A stretch of DNA of 64,000 nucleotides from an uncultured Draconibacterium sp. (GTDB taxonomy: Bacteria; Bacteroidota; Bacteroidia; Bacteroidales; Prolixibacteraceae). The notes beneath the pieces were generated by a model that was not told where the DNA came from, made no database searches, and saw nothing but the letters and a program-made list of their open reading frames with translations. The translations under genes were made by a program, and so were the position numbers. Positions 1 to 9,419 of this stretch are shown here, piece by piece (positions within the stretch are counted from its first letter, which is position 1; every line of letters begins with the position of its first letter). The stretch spans positions 1,335,001 through 1,399,000 of the forward strand of contig NZ_OY781464.1 of NCBI RefSeq assembly GCF_963676735.1, read 5' to 3'.

Positions 1-558
1 CTCCGGTTCAATATGAAAAAAGGCTTGTTGCTTACTGTTATTGCCGGTTCGTTATCAGCCGTTTGGGGCATTTCTCTTGAGTTTGGCCAGCCTATTTCCG
101 ACATTGCCGCAAAATACGGAGCAGGTCATTTTGAAGGTAACGCCAAATTGATTGTTTCGTCGCTGGGCTGTTTGCTTACCAACCTTACCTGGTTTATTGT
201 TGTAACCATAAAAGACGGAACTATAAAAAGCCTTTGGCAACGAAAAGAAGTGGGGAATAAACTGTTTTTCGGCAACTACGCTTTATCGGCGCTAGCTGGT
301 TCGCTGTGGTATACACAATTCTTTTTCTATGGACTGGGACACGTTAAAATGGGAAGCTTCCAGTTTGCAAGCTGGGTGTTGCACATGAGTATGCTTATTT
401 TCTTCAGTTACATTATTGGTGTGATAATGAAAGAATGGCGTGGTGTTAAACGCAAAACATATGTTACCCTGGTTATTGCCTTATTGGTGCTGGTGGGCTC
501 GTTTGTGTTAATGAGCTACGGAAGTTATATTGGTGAAATGATATCGAATGGGCACTAG
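1..558 (+). CDS. rhaT: L-rhamnose/H+ symporter, C-terminal part (cut by window start)
   Basis: Inner-membrane sugar/proton symporter of the RhaT family (drug/metabolite transporter superfamily). The frame is open from base 1, so the gene starts before the window; the first ATG at 13 is internal, because the preceding codons continue the family sequence (LRFN before MKKG). Five hydrophobic segments are visible. The stretch LWYTQFFFYGLGH followed by WVLHMS and a KEW motif matches, from memory, the last third of E. coli RhaT. A hairpin terminator follows. Specificity for L-rhamnose is the family assignment; beside a GH29 gene it could also take another L-sugar, but nothing here shows that. Confidence 0.85.
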   Translation, partial: LRFNMKKGLLLTVIAGSLSAVWGISLEFGQPISDIAAKYGAGHFEGNAKLIVSSLGCLLTNLTWFIVVTIKDGTIKSLWQRKEVGNKLFFGNYALSALAGSLWYTQFFFYGLGHVKMGSFQFASWVLHMSMLIFFSYIIGVIMKEWRGVKRKTYVTLVIALLVLVGSFVLMSYGSYIGEMISNGH

Positions 559-587
559 TTTAAAGGATCTTTTACATAAAAAGAAAG

Positions 588-633
588 AATGCCATTCGTA
601 TAAGTTTTCAAAATACGGATGGCATCTTTTTTT
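588..633 (+). terminator. Rho-independent terminator after rhaT
   Basis: Stem 589-601 (atgccattcgtat) pairs with 613-625 (atacggatggcat) with one mismatch, closed by an 11-base loop and followed by a run of T. It ends the rhaT transcript. With the next hairpin it accounts for the 322-base non-coding stretch 559-880 between two convergent genes; I see nothing else there. Confidence 0.85.
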
Positions 634-794
634 GCCTGTGATATGGTCTTAGCCGGTAAGTTGGGTTCAAATACTTTTCGATTACTTTATTTTACGGCAA
701 ATTAGTAGTTTAAATTTTTTAACTGGTTGTTTTTTGTACAAAACAGACTTTCAAAAGAGGGTTGGACTTTTATTTGTATTCGCTGATCTATCAT

Positions 795-836
795 TAAAAA
801 AAGCACCCGACCAACCGAAGTTGACGGGTGCTTTTT
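795..836 (-). terminator. Terminator of the minus-strand GH29 gene (bidirectional)
   Basis: Left arm aagcacccg and right arm cgggtgctt (about 801-809 and 824-832), an inner caac/gttg pairing around a cgaa loop, A-run on the left and T-run on the right. It works from either strand and sits 45 bases past the stop of the minus-strand gene at 881. Confidence 0.85.
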
Positions 837-880
837 GTCAAAATTAACTAATCAAACCTATTACTTATAATTATGCTTTA

Positions 881-2425
881 TTAACCATCTTCGCCACCAA
901 TACCGCGTTCTTTATAACCTTCAAGGGTAATTTTAAAACAATGCGCATATTCGGTTGGATAATTTTTAGGAGCTTTAATAATTAAGCCTTTGTCGGTGCG
1001 TTCCCAAACAATAGTTTCATCGCTACCGAGTAACTCAATATTTTCAATAGGGTTATTTAATGCACCAATTTGTGTGCTTAAGGTGTTAATTTGTATTTCT
1101 TTCTCCGGATCAGCCATCACAATGGCATACAATTCAGTATCCGATTTTTGGGTAAAGCGAATGTCTTTGTTGGTATATTCAATTTTCCCTTTTTCCTCGA
1201 TTTTATGCCCACCGGATGCAATACGTGTAGGGCCTTCTCCAAATACAGTCCATGGACGGGTTCCGTAAATAGCATCGCCGTTTACCTCTAGCCAGGCACC
1301 CATTTCTGCCAGCAGGTATTTCATTTCTTCCGGAATCGATCCGTCAGGATTTGGAGGAACGTTAAGCAACATGCAACCGTTTTTGGCAACAATGTCAACC
1401 AAAATATCCACCAGCTCGTTAGGCGTTACAAATTTGGCATTCGAGCGGTAAAACCAGGCACCGGGCGAGGTGTCGGTTAACCAGGCCTGTTTTTTTGGTT
1501 GGTTGGGGCGGCCACGTTCGTAATCGCGAATGGCAACTTCTTCAGGGAAAGTCGTTTCTTTAAAACAAACGGCAACATCTTTACCCCATTCTTTTCCTTT
1601 ATTATAGTAGTAAGCTAAAAATTTCTTGCGATCAGCTTCCGGCAAATTCTCCAGCCACCAGTCGAACCACAACAGGTCGGGCTGGTAAACATCGATAAAT
1701 TCTTTTAGTTTAGCCCACCATTCTTCCATAAACCGTTCTGAAACTTCAGTTGATTCCACATCATGAGGCTCAGTGTATAAATCGTAATCTTCCGGATTTA
1801 CTGTAAAATAGGCGTGTGCCGGTGCAAAGTATTTCCATGTGAATGCGTGGTGAAATGAGCCCATATATTTCAGGCCTTTTTCTTCAATCGTTTTTTTCAG
1901 TTCTGCCGAAACGTCAACACCACCATAATTTACCGAGTTCCATCGGGTTGTCTTGCTGTCCCACATGGCAAAGTTGTCGTGGTGCATGGCAACCGGACCG
2001 GCAAATTTTGCCCCGGATGCTGCAAATAAATCGGCCCATTCCTGTGCGTTAAAGCCTGTTGGTTTAAACTGATTAATTAAATGGATGTAATCATATTCGG
2101 CCGGGTCGCCATATTGTTCAACATGATGTTTAAAATTCGATGTTTCTTTTTGCCACATACGCATGCCATGCCAGCCTTGCATCCGTTCATTTTCATCCAT
2201 ATTTATAAAGGCATTTGAAACTGGCCCCCAATGGGCATAAATACCGAACTTGGCATCTAAAAACCAATCCGGAGTAACATTGGCCTTGGCAAGCGATTCC
2301 CAGTTTTCTTCAAATTTTTGATTGCAGCAAGAGGTTTCACCTTTGCTTTCAGGTGAGGTAGTACTGCATGCTTGAAATAGTAATAAAGTTGCACTAATAA
2401 TAAGTGACAGACTGATGGTTTTCAT
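881..2425 (-). CDS. GH29 alpha-L-fucosidase/alpha-L-galactosidase-like lipoprotein
   Basis: Exo-acting retaining glycosidase of family GH29, 514 residues. The N-terminus is a lipoprotein signal ending LLLFQAC, so the mature enzyme is membrane-anchored. Family marks are DAKFGIYAHWG near residue 60, AMHHDNFAMW in the barrel, and DLLWFDWW, where Asp255 is the expected nucleophile. GH29 enzymes remove alpha-L-fucose; some members in porphyran loci are known to remove alpha-L-galactose. With GH117, GH86 and GH2 nearby, L-galactose is a reasonable candidate here, but sequence alone does not decide. The gene is divergent from the sulfatase at 2709, so the 283-base gap carries promoters for both. Confidence 0.9.
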   Translation of the reverse strand: MKTISLSLIISATLLLFQACSTTSPESKGETSCCNQKFEENWESLAKANVTPDWFLDAKFGIYAHWGPVSNAFINMDENERMQGWHGMRMWQKETSNFKHHVEQYGDPAEYDYIHLINQFKPTGFNAQEWADLFAASGAKFAGPVAMHHDNFAMWDSKTTRWNSVNYGGVDVSAELKKTIEEKGLKYMGSFHHAFTWKYFAPAHAYFTVNPEDYDLYTEPHDVESTEVSERFMEEWWAKLKEFIDVYQPDLLWFDWWLENLPEADRKKFLAYYYNKGKEWGKDVAVCFKETTFPEEVAIRDYERGRPNQPKKQAWLTDTSPGAWFYRSNAKFVTPNELVDILVDIVAKNGCMLLNVPPNPDGSIPEEMKYLLAEMGAWLEVNGDAIYGTRPWTVFGEGPTRIASGGHKIEEKGKIEYTNKDIRFTQKSDTELYAIVMADPEKEIQINTLSTQIGALNNPIENIELLGSDETIVWERTDKGLIIKAPKNYPTEYAHCFKITLEGYKERGIGGEDG

Positions 2426-2455
2426 TAAAAAATATTTTCAGGTTTCAGATGAATA

Positions 2456-2463
2456 CAAAGCTA
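2456..2463 (-). promoter_or_regulatory. Candidate -7 box for the GH29 gene
   Basis: Read on the minus strand this is TAGCTTTG, an exact match to the Bacteroidota -7 consensus TAnnTTTG, 30 bases before the start codon. No clear -33 TTTG at the usual spacing. Confidence 0.45.
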
Positions 2464-2623
2464 AGGGCTGGCCTTAAATCTTTAGGGAGGTTATTTGCCT
2501 AAAATTAGGGGACAAATTTTTTAAGCTGATTCCTTTGTGTTCAGTTTTTTCCACAACAGATAACAGTTACAAGTTTGGCGATGAACACCTTTAAACCAGA
2601 CCTAATGAGTTTCAATAAAAAAA

Positions 2624-2684
2624 TTGACCACCTTAAATATGAAATTTTGCCCCTGACAGGCTTGAACAATACGCAGTACTTTTG
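2624..2684 (+). promoter_or_regulatory. Promoter with C-rich tandem element before the sulfatase operon
   Basis: TACTTTTG at 2677-2684 matches TAnnTTTG and lies 24 bases before the start codon. Two C-rich sites precede it: TTGACCACCTTA from 2624 (first C 49 bases before the -7 box) and TTGCCCCTG at 2647-2655 (first C 27 bases before). The same arrangement recurs upstream of other transcription units in this locus, which suggests a shared activator. Confidence 0.5.
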
Positions 2685-2708
2685 TTGAGTAAACTTTAAG
2701 CCAATAAA

Positions 2709-4373
2709 ATGAAGTACTTAAAACTTTTGTCTGCACTAATTATAATCATCGTCTTAAAAAATGTTGCCTTTGCACAAACCAACTTTGTATTTGTTTTAAC
2801 CGACGATCACCGATACGATTTGTTGGGTTGCACCGGAAACAACCTTATAAAAACTCCAAATATTGATAAACTGGCCAATGACGGTGTGCTTTTTACAAAT
2901 GCCCACATAACCAGTGCCATTTGTACACCAAGCCGGGTATCCATATTTTTAAGTCAGTTTGAACGAAAGCACGGTGTAAATTTTAACTCCGGTACAAGCA
3001 TGTCTGATGAGGCCTGGGAACAATCATATTCTGTGGTAATGCGTAAAAATGGCTACTACATCGGTTATATCGGGAAAAACCATGCCCCAATTGGCGATGG
3101 TGGTTACGGAAGCGGAGTAATGGAAGAATCGTTTGATTACTGGTATGCCGGCCACGGACATTTGAGTTTTTATCCCAAAAACAGGCATAAAATTTTTAAG
3201 GGAGCAAAAAACGATACCCAGGTGGAGGTAATGAATGAAGGGGTTGATGATTTTTTTAGCAACGAATATCGGTTGGAAGGGGCAAAACATTTTCTGGAAA
3301 ACCGACCCGATGACCAACCCTTTTGTTTGAGTATTTGTTTTAACCTGCCTCACGGGGCTAGTACCAGCACCATGAAATTGCTGCCTACCGACTCCTCGCT
3401 GTATCGCACAGCTTATCGCGATATTGAAATACCATTGCCTGATAATTACATCGCAAAAAAAAATATTGCTACACCAAAATTACCTGCTGACATTCATTTT
3501 GCCGAAGAGCGGCAGGAAGGCTACAATTATGTGGATACCCCGGAAACCTTAAAAGAACGAATGATACGGAATTACCAGGCAGTTACCGGCATTGATGGTT
3601 TAATAGGTAGTCTGCGAAAAACATTGGCACAAAATGGCCTCGATGAAAATACGATAATCATTTTTACCTCAGACCATGGTATTTTTTGGGGAGAGCACGG
3701 ACTTGGCGGAAAAGCCTTGTGTTACGAAGTGTGCACTCATGTGCCAATGATTATTTATAACCCTATGGCACCGGGTAAGGCCAAAGGTGTTATTTCAGAC
3801 CAACTGGTTCAAACCATTGATATTGCTCCAACCATGCTCGAATATGCGGGTATTGAAAAACCGGACGCATTTCAGGGGAAAAGTTTAGCTGCCCTTGTTG
3901 ATGGGCACAACGAAGCGGTACGCGATTACCTTTTCACCGAAAACCTTTGGTCAACCCAGTTTGGAAATCCACGCTGCGAGTCGGTTCAGAATAAAGAATG
4001 GAAATACATACGTTACTATAAGAATGAGAACCTGAAAGCTTCTGTAAAAATTGAGGCTGCCCAAATGCTGGGTATGAAAGTTAATGACATGCTTTATGCT
4101 CAGCACGATCCGGATATTGCGCAATACAGAGCATTTGTTGAAGCTCCTTTAAACGGCGAAAACGCAGTTTACGAAGAACTTTATAACCTTAAAAACGACC
4201 CGAACGAACAAATAAACCTGGCCGCGGATGAAAAATACAACTTGGTGTTGAATGAATTAAGAGCAGCCTGGAAAAAAGAAATTAAATACGCACGAGGCGA
4301 AGGTGCACCAAAAGTGCTGCGCTACACAAAAGATTATTCCTTGGAAAAAGGAGGCCCGGTATCTCACGAATAG
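2709..4373 (+). CDS. S1 family sulfatase
   Basis: Type I (formylglycine) sulfatase, 554 residues, with a Sec signal peptide ending VAFAQ, so periplasmic or exported. The metal-binding pair TDDHRYD is at about residue 32, and the maturation motif CTPSR starts at Cys72, to be converted to formylglycine. TSDHGIFWGEHGLGGK near residue 320 is the second metal/substrate segment, and the C-terminal part has the usual ELYNLKNDPNE signature. In this locus the substrate is probably a sulfated galactan such as L-galactose-6-sulfate in porphyran; the subfamily cannot be fixed by eye. First gene of an apparent operon with the GH2 at 4431 (57-base gap) and the sulfatase at 6943. Confidence 0.9.
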   Translation: MKYLKLLSALIIIIVLKNVAFAQTNFVFVLTDDHRYDLLGCTGNNLIKTPNIDKLANDGVLFTNAHITSAICTPSRVSIFLSQFERKHGVNFNSGTSMSDEAWEQSYSVVMRKNGYYIGYIGKNHAPIGDGGYGSGVMEESFDYWYAGHGHLSFYPKNRHKIFKGAKNDTQVEVMNEGVDDFFSNEYRLEGAKHFLENRPDDQPFCLSICFNLPHGASTSTMKLLPTDSSLYRTAYRDIEIPLPDNYIAKKNIATPKLPADIHFAEERQEGYNYVDTPETLKERMIRNYQAVTGIDGLIGSLRKTLAQNGLDENTIIIFTSDHGIFWGEHGLGGKALCYEVCTHVPMIIYNPMAPGKAKGVISDQLVQTIDIAPTMLEYAGIEKPDAFQGKSLAALVDGHNEAVRDYLFTENLWSTQFGNPRCESVQNKEWKYIRYYKNENLKASVKIEAAQMLGMKVNDMLYAQHDPDIAQYRAFVEAPLNGENAVYEELYNLKNDPNEQINLAADEKYNLVLNELRAAWKKEIKYARGEGAPKVLRYTKDYSLEKGGPVSHE

Positions 4374-4430
4374 GGTGCGCGCCTTGAGCCCATTGAGCCG
4401 GTTATTACTTTGAAATTAAGAACTTGAAAT

Positions 4431-6902
4431 ATGAACATCAGAAACACATTTTTACTACTTATTGGTTTTGCTATCCTGGCATCGTGCCAGGTGGAACAAC
4501 CACACATTGCCGACCAAAATTTTAATGTCGATTGGCTATTTTATAAAGGCGATGCCGAAGGCGCTGAAGCAACAGCTTTCCCTGATGCTGATTGGCGCAA
4601 GCTTGATTTACCTCACGATTGGGCTATTGAAGGTCCGTTTGACGGCGTAAAAAACAATGCCCGCACCGGAGGTTTGCCGGTTCACGGAACGGGCTGGTAC
4701 CGCAAACATTTTACTGTTGAAAAAGCCATGCAGGGCAAACAGGTTTCCATTGAGTTTGATGGGGCAATGAACGATGCCCATGTGTGGCTAAATGGCCAAC
4801 TGGTGGGTAACAGGCCTTACGGTTATATTGGATTCGAGCTCGATTTAACACCCTACATAAAGTTTGGCGAAGAAAATGTTTTGGCGGTGCGTTTGCAACC
4901 ACAAGACCTTGCCATGCGCTGGTATCCCGGAGCAGGAATCTACCGCAATGTTCGAATAAAATATAATAATCCCGTTCATATTCCTCAGTGGGGAACTTTT
5001 GTTACCACCCCCGAAATATCGGTAGAAAAAGCTGTGGTGAAAATTAGAACTACTGTAAAAAATGCCGGACAAACCAGCCAGGTAACGCTTAAAACCAGTT
5101 TAAAAGACAAAAATGGTGCAGAAGTGGCAAGTGCAGCTGAAGAGTTTAACATATCAGGCGAAAAGCTTGCAGAAACGGAACAGGTTCTGGAAGTGGCAAA
5201 CCCGGAACTTTGGGAGTTGGAAACGCCAACTTTATACAAGGTTGTTTCAGAAGTAATTCAAAACGGGAATGTGCTGGATGTTTATGAAACTCCCTTTGGC
5301 ATTCGCACCATTGAATTTACGCCAAACGATGGATTTCTGTTAAACGGCAAGCGGGTTCAGCTTAAAGGTGTTTGTATGCATCACGACCTTGGCGCACTTG
5401 GTTCGGCTTTTAACTACCGTGCCCGCGAGCGCCAGATGGAAATAATGAAAAGTATGGGGGTAAATGCCCTGCGTACAAGCCACAATCCGCCGGAGCCCGA
5501 GTGGTTGGAAATTTGCGATAAAATGGGAATTTTGGTACAGGTTGAAGCTTTCGACGAATGGAAAAAGGAAAAGGTAATAAATGGCTACAACCAGTATTTT
5601 GATGAGTGGCACGAGCAGGATTTACGCGATATGGTCCGTCGCGACCGCAACCATCCATCGGTGATAATGTGGAGCCTCGGTAATGAAATTCTGGAACAAG
5701 GAGTTGCTGATGGCTGGCAACTTACCAAACACCTGAACGATATTGTAAAAGATGAAGATACCACACGACCCACAACCGCAGGATTTAATTACTATCCAGC
5801 TCCGTTTAAAAACAAGTTGGCATTTGAAATCGATGTGGTTGGAATGAACTACTGGCCCATTGAGTACAAAGAAATCAAAGAGAAATATCCGGATATGATT
5901 GTTTACGGTTCGGAAACTTCATCGCAAACCAGTAGCCGGGGCGTTTATCATTTGCCTATCGACCCCTTGCCACAGCGCCACACCGGGCATGTTAGCAGTT
6001 ACGATGTAATTGTTGGTCCGCCTTGGGCTTACCCACCTGATGCCGAATGGGATGCACTGGAAGCTGAACCTGCGGCTTTGGGAGAGTTCATCTGGACAGG
6101 TTTTGATTACCTGGGAGAACCAACTCCTTATGGTGGCCGCGATAATTCAACCCATGGCTATTGGAATGACGATTGGCCATCGCGCTCGTCGTATTTTGCA
6201 CCGGTTGACTTGTGTGGTTTCCCAAAAGATCGCTATTACCTGTACCAAAGCCAGTGGACCGAAGAGCCCATGGTACATGTATTGCCGCATTGGAACTGGA
6301 ATGGTATGGAAGGTCAAAACATACCGGTTTTTGCTTACACCAACTGCGAAGAGGTAGAGTTGTTTGTGAACGGAAAATCGTATGGTAAAAAAGTAAAAGG
6401 GAAAGATTTAACAGAAATTCCGGCTGAGTTTCATTCTTACCCAAAAGGAACGTACAAATCAAAATACCGCCTCTCGTGGGAAGTGCCGTATCAACCCGGG
6501 GTACTAAAAGTTATTGCCTATAAAAATGGAGAGGCTACCGTTCAAAAGGAAATAGAAACAGCAGGTAAACCGGCAAAAGTGTTGGTTGAAGCCGACAGAA
6601 ACGAAATTTCAGCTGATGGTTCAGACCTATCGTTCTTAGCGGTAAAGTTAACGGACGAGAACGGTAACTTGTGCCCCTTATCCGATAATCTGGTTGAATT
6701 TGAAATTACCGGTGCCGGAACGTTGGTTGGCGTTTGTAACGGCAATCAGCGCGACCTGTCATCGTTTCAGGAGCCTCGCCAGCAAGCCTTTAATGGTTTG
6801 TGCCAGGCAATTATTAAAAGTACCAACGAACCCGGGGAGATTATCGTAAAAGTTAGCTCCGAAGGATTGGAAAATACCGAAATAAAACTAACAACAAAAT
6901 AA
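4431..6902 (+). CDS. GH2 beta-galactosidase-like lipoprotein
   Basis: Retaining exo-beta-glycosidase of family GH2, 823 residues, with lipoprotein signal ending FAILASC. Sugar-binding jelly roll (about 25-180), immunoglobulin-like domain (about 190-300), TIM barrel (about 300-590), then two C-terminal beta-domains. Acid/base Glu419 lies in HPSVIMWSLGNE and the nucleophile Glu495 in VYGSETSS. It is a paralogue of the GH2 at 48576 (shared WYPGxGIYRNV and VHIPQWG). In an agar/porphyran context it most likely removes non-reducing D-galactose from oligosaccharides, but beta-glucuronidase or other GH2 activities are not excluded. It sits between two sulfatases in one operon, which fits alternating desulfation and cleavage. 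Confidence 0.88.
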   Translation: MNIRNTFLLLIGFAILASCQVEQPHIADQNFNVDWLFYKGDAEGAEATAFPDADWRKLDLPHDWAIEGPFDGVKNNARTGGLPVHGTGWYRKHFTVEKAMQGKQVSIEFDGAMNDAHVWLNGQLVGNRPYGYIGFELDLTPYIKFGEENVLAVRLQPQDLAMRWYPGAGIYRNVRIKYNNPVHIPQWGTFVTTPEISVEKAVVKIRTTVKNAGQTSQVTLKTSLKDKNGAEVASAAEEFNISGEKLAETEQVLEVANPELWELETPTLYKVVSEVIQNGNVLDVYETPFGIRTIEFTPNDGFLLNGKRVQLKGVCMHHDLGALGSAFNYRARERQMEIMKSMGVNALRTSHNPPEPEWLEICDKMGILVQVEAFDEWKKEKVINGYNQYFDEWHEQDLRDMVRRDRNHPSVIMWSLGNEILEQGVADGWQLTKHLNDIVKDEDTTRPTTAGFNYYPAPFKNKLAFEIDVVGMNYWPIEYKEIKEKYPDMIVYGSETSSQTSSRGVYHLPIDPLPQRHTGHVSSYDVIVGPPWAYPPDAEWDALEAEPAALGEFIWTGFDYLGEPTPYGGRDNSTHGYWNDDWPSRSSYFAPVDLCGFPKDRYYLYQSQWTEEPMVHVLPHWNWNGMEGQNIPVFAYTNCEEVELFVNGKSYGKKVKGKDLTEIPAEFHSYPKGTYKSKYRLSWEVPYQPGVLKVIAYKNGEATVQKEIETAGKPAKVLVEADRNEISADGSDLSFLAVKLTDENGNLCPLSDNLVEFEITGAGTLVGVCNGNQRDLSSFQEPRQQAFNGLCQAIIKSTNEPGEIIVKVSSEGLENTEIKLTTK

Positions 6903-6942
6903 AAGCTGGGAGCCTGGAGCTCGCAGCCAGAAACTATAAAAT

Positions 6943-8337
6943 ATGAAATCGAAAACACTAGCACTAATTCTTGCACTATTTTGTGCTATCAGCGTTTTTG
7001 CAAAAGAACGCCCCAATGTGCTAATCATTATTTCCGACGACCAGGGGTGGGGTGATGTAGGCTTTAACGGCTGTACCGATATTCCAACACCAAACCTTGA
7101 TAAACTGGCAGAAGAAGGGGTAAGCTTTCAGGCTGGATATGCCTCACATCCTTATTGCAGTCCTAGCCGCGCAGGCTTGCTTTCGGGCCGTTATCAGCAA
7201 CGTTTCGGGCACGAGAACAACACGCCATACGACCACGGTGATCCTGAAGCAGGATTGCCGGTTAATGAATTAATGATTTCGGAATTACTGCACGAAAACG
7301 GTTACCAAACTTGTGCCATCGGAAAGTGGCATTTGGGCGATTACGAGAAATTCTGGCCAAACAAACGCGGTTTTGACGATTGGTTTGGATTTTTTGGTGG
7401 TGGATACAATTACTGGGGAAATCCGGATAAAGATCCCAATCACAAAATTATGCGAAACGGACAAGCAGTTAAACCGGAGGAAATAACCTATTTAACCGAT
7501 GATTTTACACGGGAAGCGGTTAATTATATCGACTCTTATGCTAAAAATGACAAACCGTTTTTTATGTACCTGGCTTATAATGCGCCACATGCGCCAATTC
7601 AGGCAACTCGCGAGTATTTGGATATGATGGAACATGCCGAGTTTGGCGACCGCGCAGCTTATGGTGCAATGGTAGCCGGCATGGATGTAGGAATTGGGAA
7701 AGTAATTGAAAAATTAAAAGAAACAGGCGAATACGAAAATACGCTGATTTTCTTTTACAGCGATAACGGAGGCCATGGTATGGGCTCCAGAAGCCTGCCT
7801 TTCCGTGGCAATAAAGGCAAATTATTTGAAGGCGGAATTCGTGTGCCATTTTTGGCGTGCTGGCCAAAAGGAATTAATGGCGGCAACCGCTACCTGAATT
7901 CCATTTCGGCGCTGGATATTTATCCTACAATTCTGGCCGCTACCGGTATTGAATATCCTGAGAAAAAACTGGATGGAGTTAACCTGTTGCCATTTGTAAA
8001 CGGCGAGAACAAAGGAAAACCACACGATATAATTTTCTGGCGTTATTCTGATGGGGCCGGATATGCCGTACAAAAAGGCGATTACAAAATTGTGAATTCG
8101 GCATTTAAGAAGAATCGCATCTACCTTTTTAACCTAAAGGAAGATCCTTATGAAATGAACGATTTGGCCAAACAAATGCCCGAAAAACTGGCTGAGCTAC
8201 AGGCCGATTACGAGCAGTGGACAAAAGGAACCGTTCCCGCAAAATGGCACGATCCACACATTGATAATGTGGAAAACGATGTAGAAAAACGAGAGAAATA
8301 CATTCGTGCGGCATGTGCCGGCGAAAAAAAGAAATAA
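6943..8337 (+). CDS. S1 family sulfatase (GALNS/arylsulfatase-like)
   Basis: Formylglycine sulfatase, 464 residues, signal peptide ending ISVFA. ISDDQGWGD holds the N-terminal metal Asp pair; CSPSR starts at Cys72 and is followed by AGLLSGRY; AIGKWHLGD and FYSDNGGHG complete the active-site set. The compact length and motif wording resemble N-acetylgalactosamine-6-sulfatase-like members. Only 40 bases separate it from the GH2 upstream, and a hairpin terminator follows, so it closes the 2709-8337 operon. Substrate not determined; the sulfated galactan of the locus is the natural candidate. Confidence 0.9.
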   Translation: MKSKTLALILALFCAISVFAKERPNVLIIISDDQGWGDVGFNGCTDIPTPNLDKLAEEGVSFQAGYASHPYCSPSRAGLLSGRYQQRFGHENNTPYDHGDPEAGLPVNELMISELLHENGYQTCAIGKWHLGDYEKFWPNKRGFDDWFGFFGGGYNYWGNPDKDPNHKIMRNGQAVKPEEITYLTDDFTREAVNYIDSYAKNDKPFFMYLAYNAPHAPIQATREYLDMMEHAEFGDRAAYGAMVAGMDVGIGKVIEKLKETGEYENTLIFFYSDNGGHGMGSRSLPFRGNKGKLFEGGIRVPFLACWPKGINGGNRYLNSISALDIYPTILAATGIEYPEKKLDGVNLLPFVNGENKGKPHDIIFWRYSDGAGYAVQKGDYKIVNSAFKKNRIYLFNLKEDPYEMNDLAKQMPEKLAELQADYEQWTKGTVPAKWHDPHIDNVENDVEKREKYIRAACAGEKKK

Positions 8338-8394
8338 TGCAGCAACAGATAAAAATACGCGAATAAATAATTGGTACTTTAAAAAGTGGAGTTA

Positions 8395-8445
8395 AAGAAG
8401 TCTGTTGCCCGTAAACACGGTGTAGCAGATTTCTTATTTTCTTGA
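8395..8445 (+). terminator. Hairpin terminator after the sulfatase
   Basis: Lower stem 8395-8406 pairs with 8424-8435 (12 pairs including two G-U), and an upper stem CCGT/ACGG caps it with a four-base loop; TTATTTTC follows. It separates the sulfatase operon from the GH16 gene. It could also act as a leader structure for GH16, since the T-tract is short and broken. Confidence 0.5.
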
Positions 8446-8504
8446 TTATTAAAATAATAACCTGGCTTTCCGCTTGTTCGGAAACCATTTTAAAAATCTA
8501 AACC

Positions 8505-9359
8505 ATGAATAAAATAACATTACTGTTTACCTTGCTTTTGCTGACAACCTTTGCTGCGAGTGCCCAACCACCCAAAGCGCCCAAAGGTTACAAATGGGTA
8601 AAAAATGAAAAGTTCTCCGACGAATTTAACGGCGATAAACTGGATAAAACCAAGTGGTACGACCGCTCGCCCTATTGGGTGCATGGTCGTCCACCGGCAA
8701 CCTTCCGTGCACGTACGGTTTCTGTAAAAGATGGTTTTCTGCAAATAAAAAACGATATTTTGCGCAAAGAAGACAAGGAAAAACAAGATAAGTACAATAT
8801 CGTTGGCGGAGCAGTGGCTTCGGTGGCTAAAGATGCTCATTATGGCTACTACGAATCGCGAATAAAAGCTTCGGGAATTTCCATGTCTACCACATTTTGG
8901 TTTAAAAATAAAGCCAAAAAGAATGACCCGAAAGGAATTCATCAAGAGCTGGATATTGCCGAGTTAGTAGGGATGCAGAAATTGAAAAATGATTTCAGAA
9001 ATATTCTGCATTCAAATACTCACTTTATTCATAACGATGAAAATGGTAAGCATAAGTATATTTCTTCCGGAGGAACCTGCCCGATTGTACCGGCAGCAAA
9101 CGAAGCCTTTCATATTTATGGCTGCTGGTGGGAAGATGCCAACAATATTCACATTTACCTGGATGGTGAATTTAAATTTACCATGCATCCTGATACCACT
9201 TATTCAAAAACACCATTCGATACTCCAATGTACATGCACCTTGTAACCGAAACCTACAATTGGGAAGAACCACCAACGGAGGAGGAGCTGCTTAACGACC
9301 AGATAAATACATCGTATTACGATTGGGTACGAGCGTATAAACTTGTAAAAGAAGATTAA
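8505..9359 (+). CDS. GH16 endo-beta-galactanase (beta-agarase/porphyranase type)
   Basis: Endo-acting retaining glycosidase, 284 residues, one GH16 jelly roll after a Sec signal ending AASAQ. The catalytic signature is ELDIAELVG: nucleophile Glu148, Asp150, acid/base Glu153 (ExDxxE). FSDEFNGDKLDKTKW at the start and YDWVRAYKL at the end are typical of the agarase/porphyranase branch. No lipobox or sorting domain is present, so it is probably periplasmic, cutting imported oligosaccharides. Agarose versus porphyran preference cannot be read from the sequence; the kappa-carrageenase branch is less likely given the GH117 and GH86 genes nearby. It is followed after 60 bases by a GH2. Confidence 0.85.
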   Translation: MNKITLLFTLLLLTTFAASAQPPKAPKGYKWVKNEKFSDEFNGDKLDKTKWYDRSPYWVHGRPPATFRARTVSVKDGFLQIKNDILRKEDKEKQDKYNIVGGAVASVAKDAHYGYYESRIKASGISMSTTFWFKNKAKKNDPKGIHQELDIAELVGMQKLKNDFRNILHSNTHFIHNDENGKHKYISSGGTCPIVPAANEAFHIYGCWWEDANNIHIYLDGEFKFTMHPDTTYSKTPFDTPMYMHLVTETYNWEEPPTEEELLNDQINTSYYDWVRAYKLVKED

Positions 9360-9419
9360 CAGCCTTTCCCTGGCTGGCTAAAAATAGCAAGACACAGAAA
9401 AAAGTAAAATCATAAAAAA

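Noticed and set aside
6903..6942. G/C-rich spacer with GAGCTC palindrome between GH2 and sulfatase
   Set aside because: Only weak pairing, no T-tract; treated as an ordinary intercistronic spacer.
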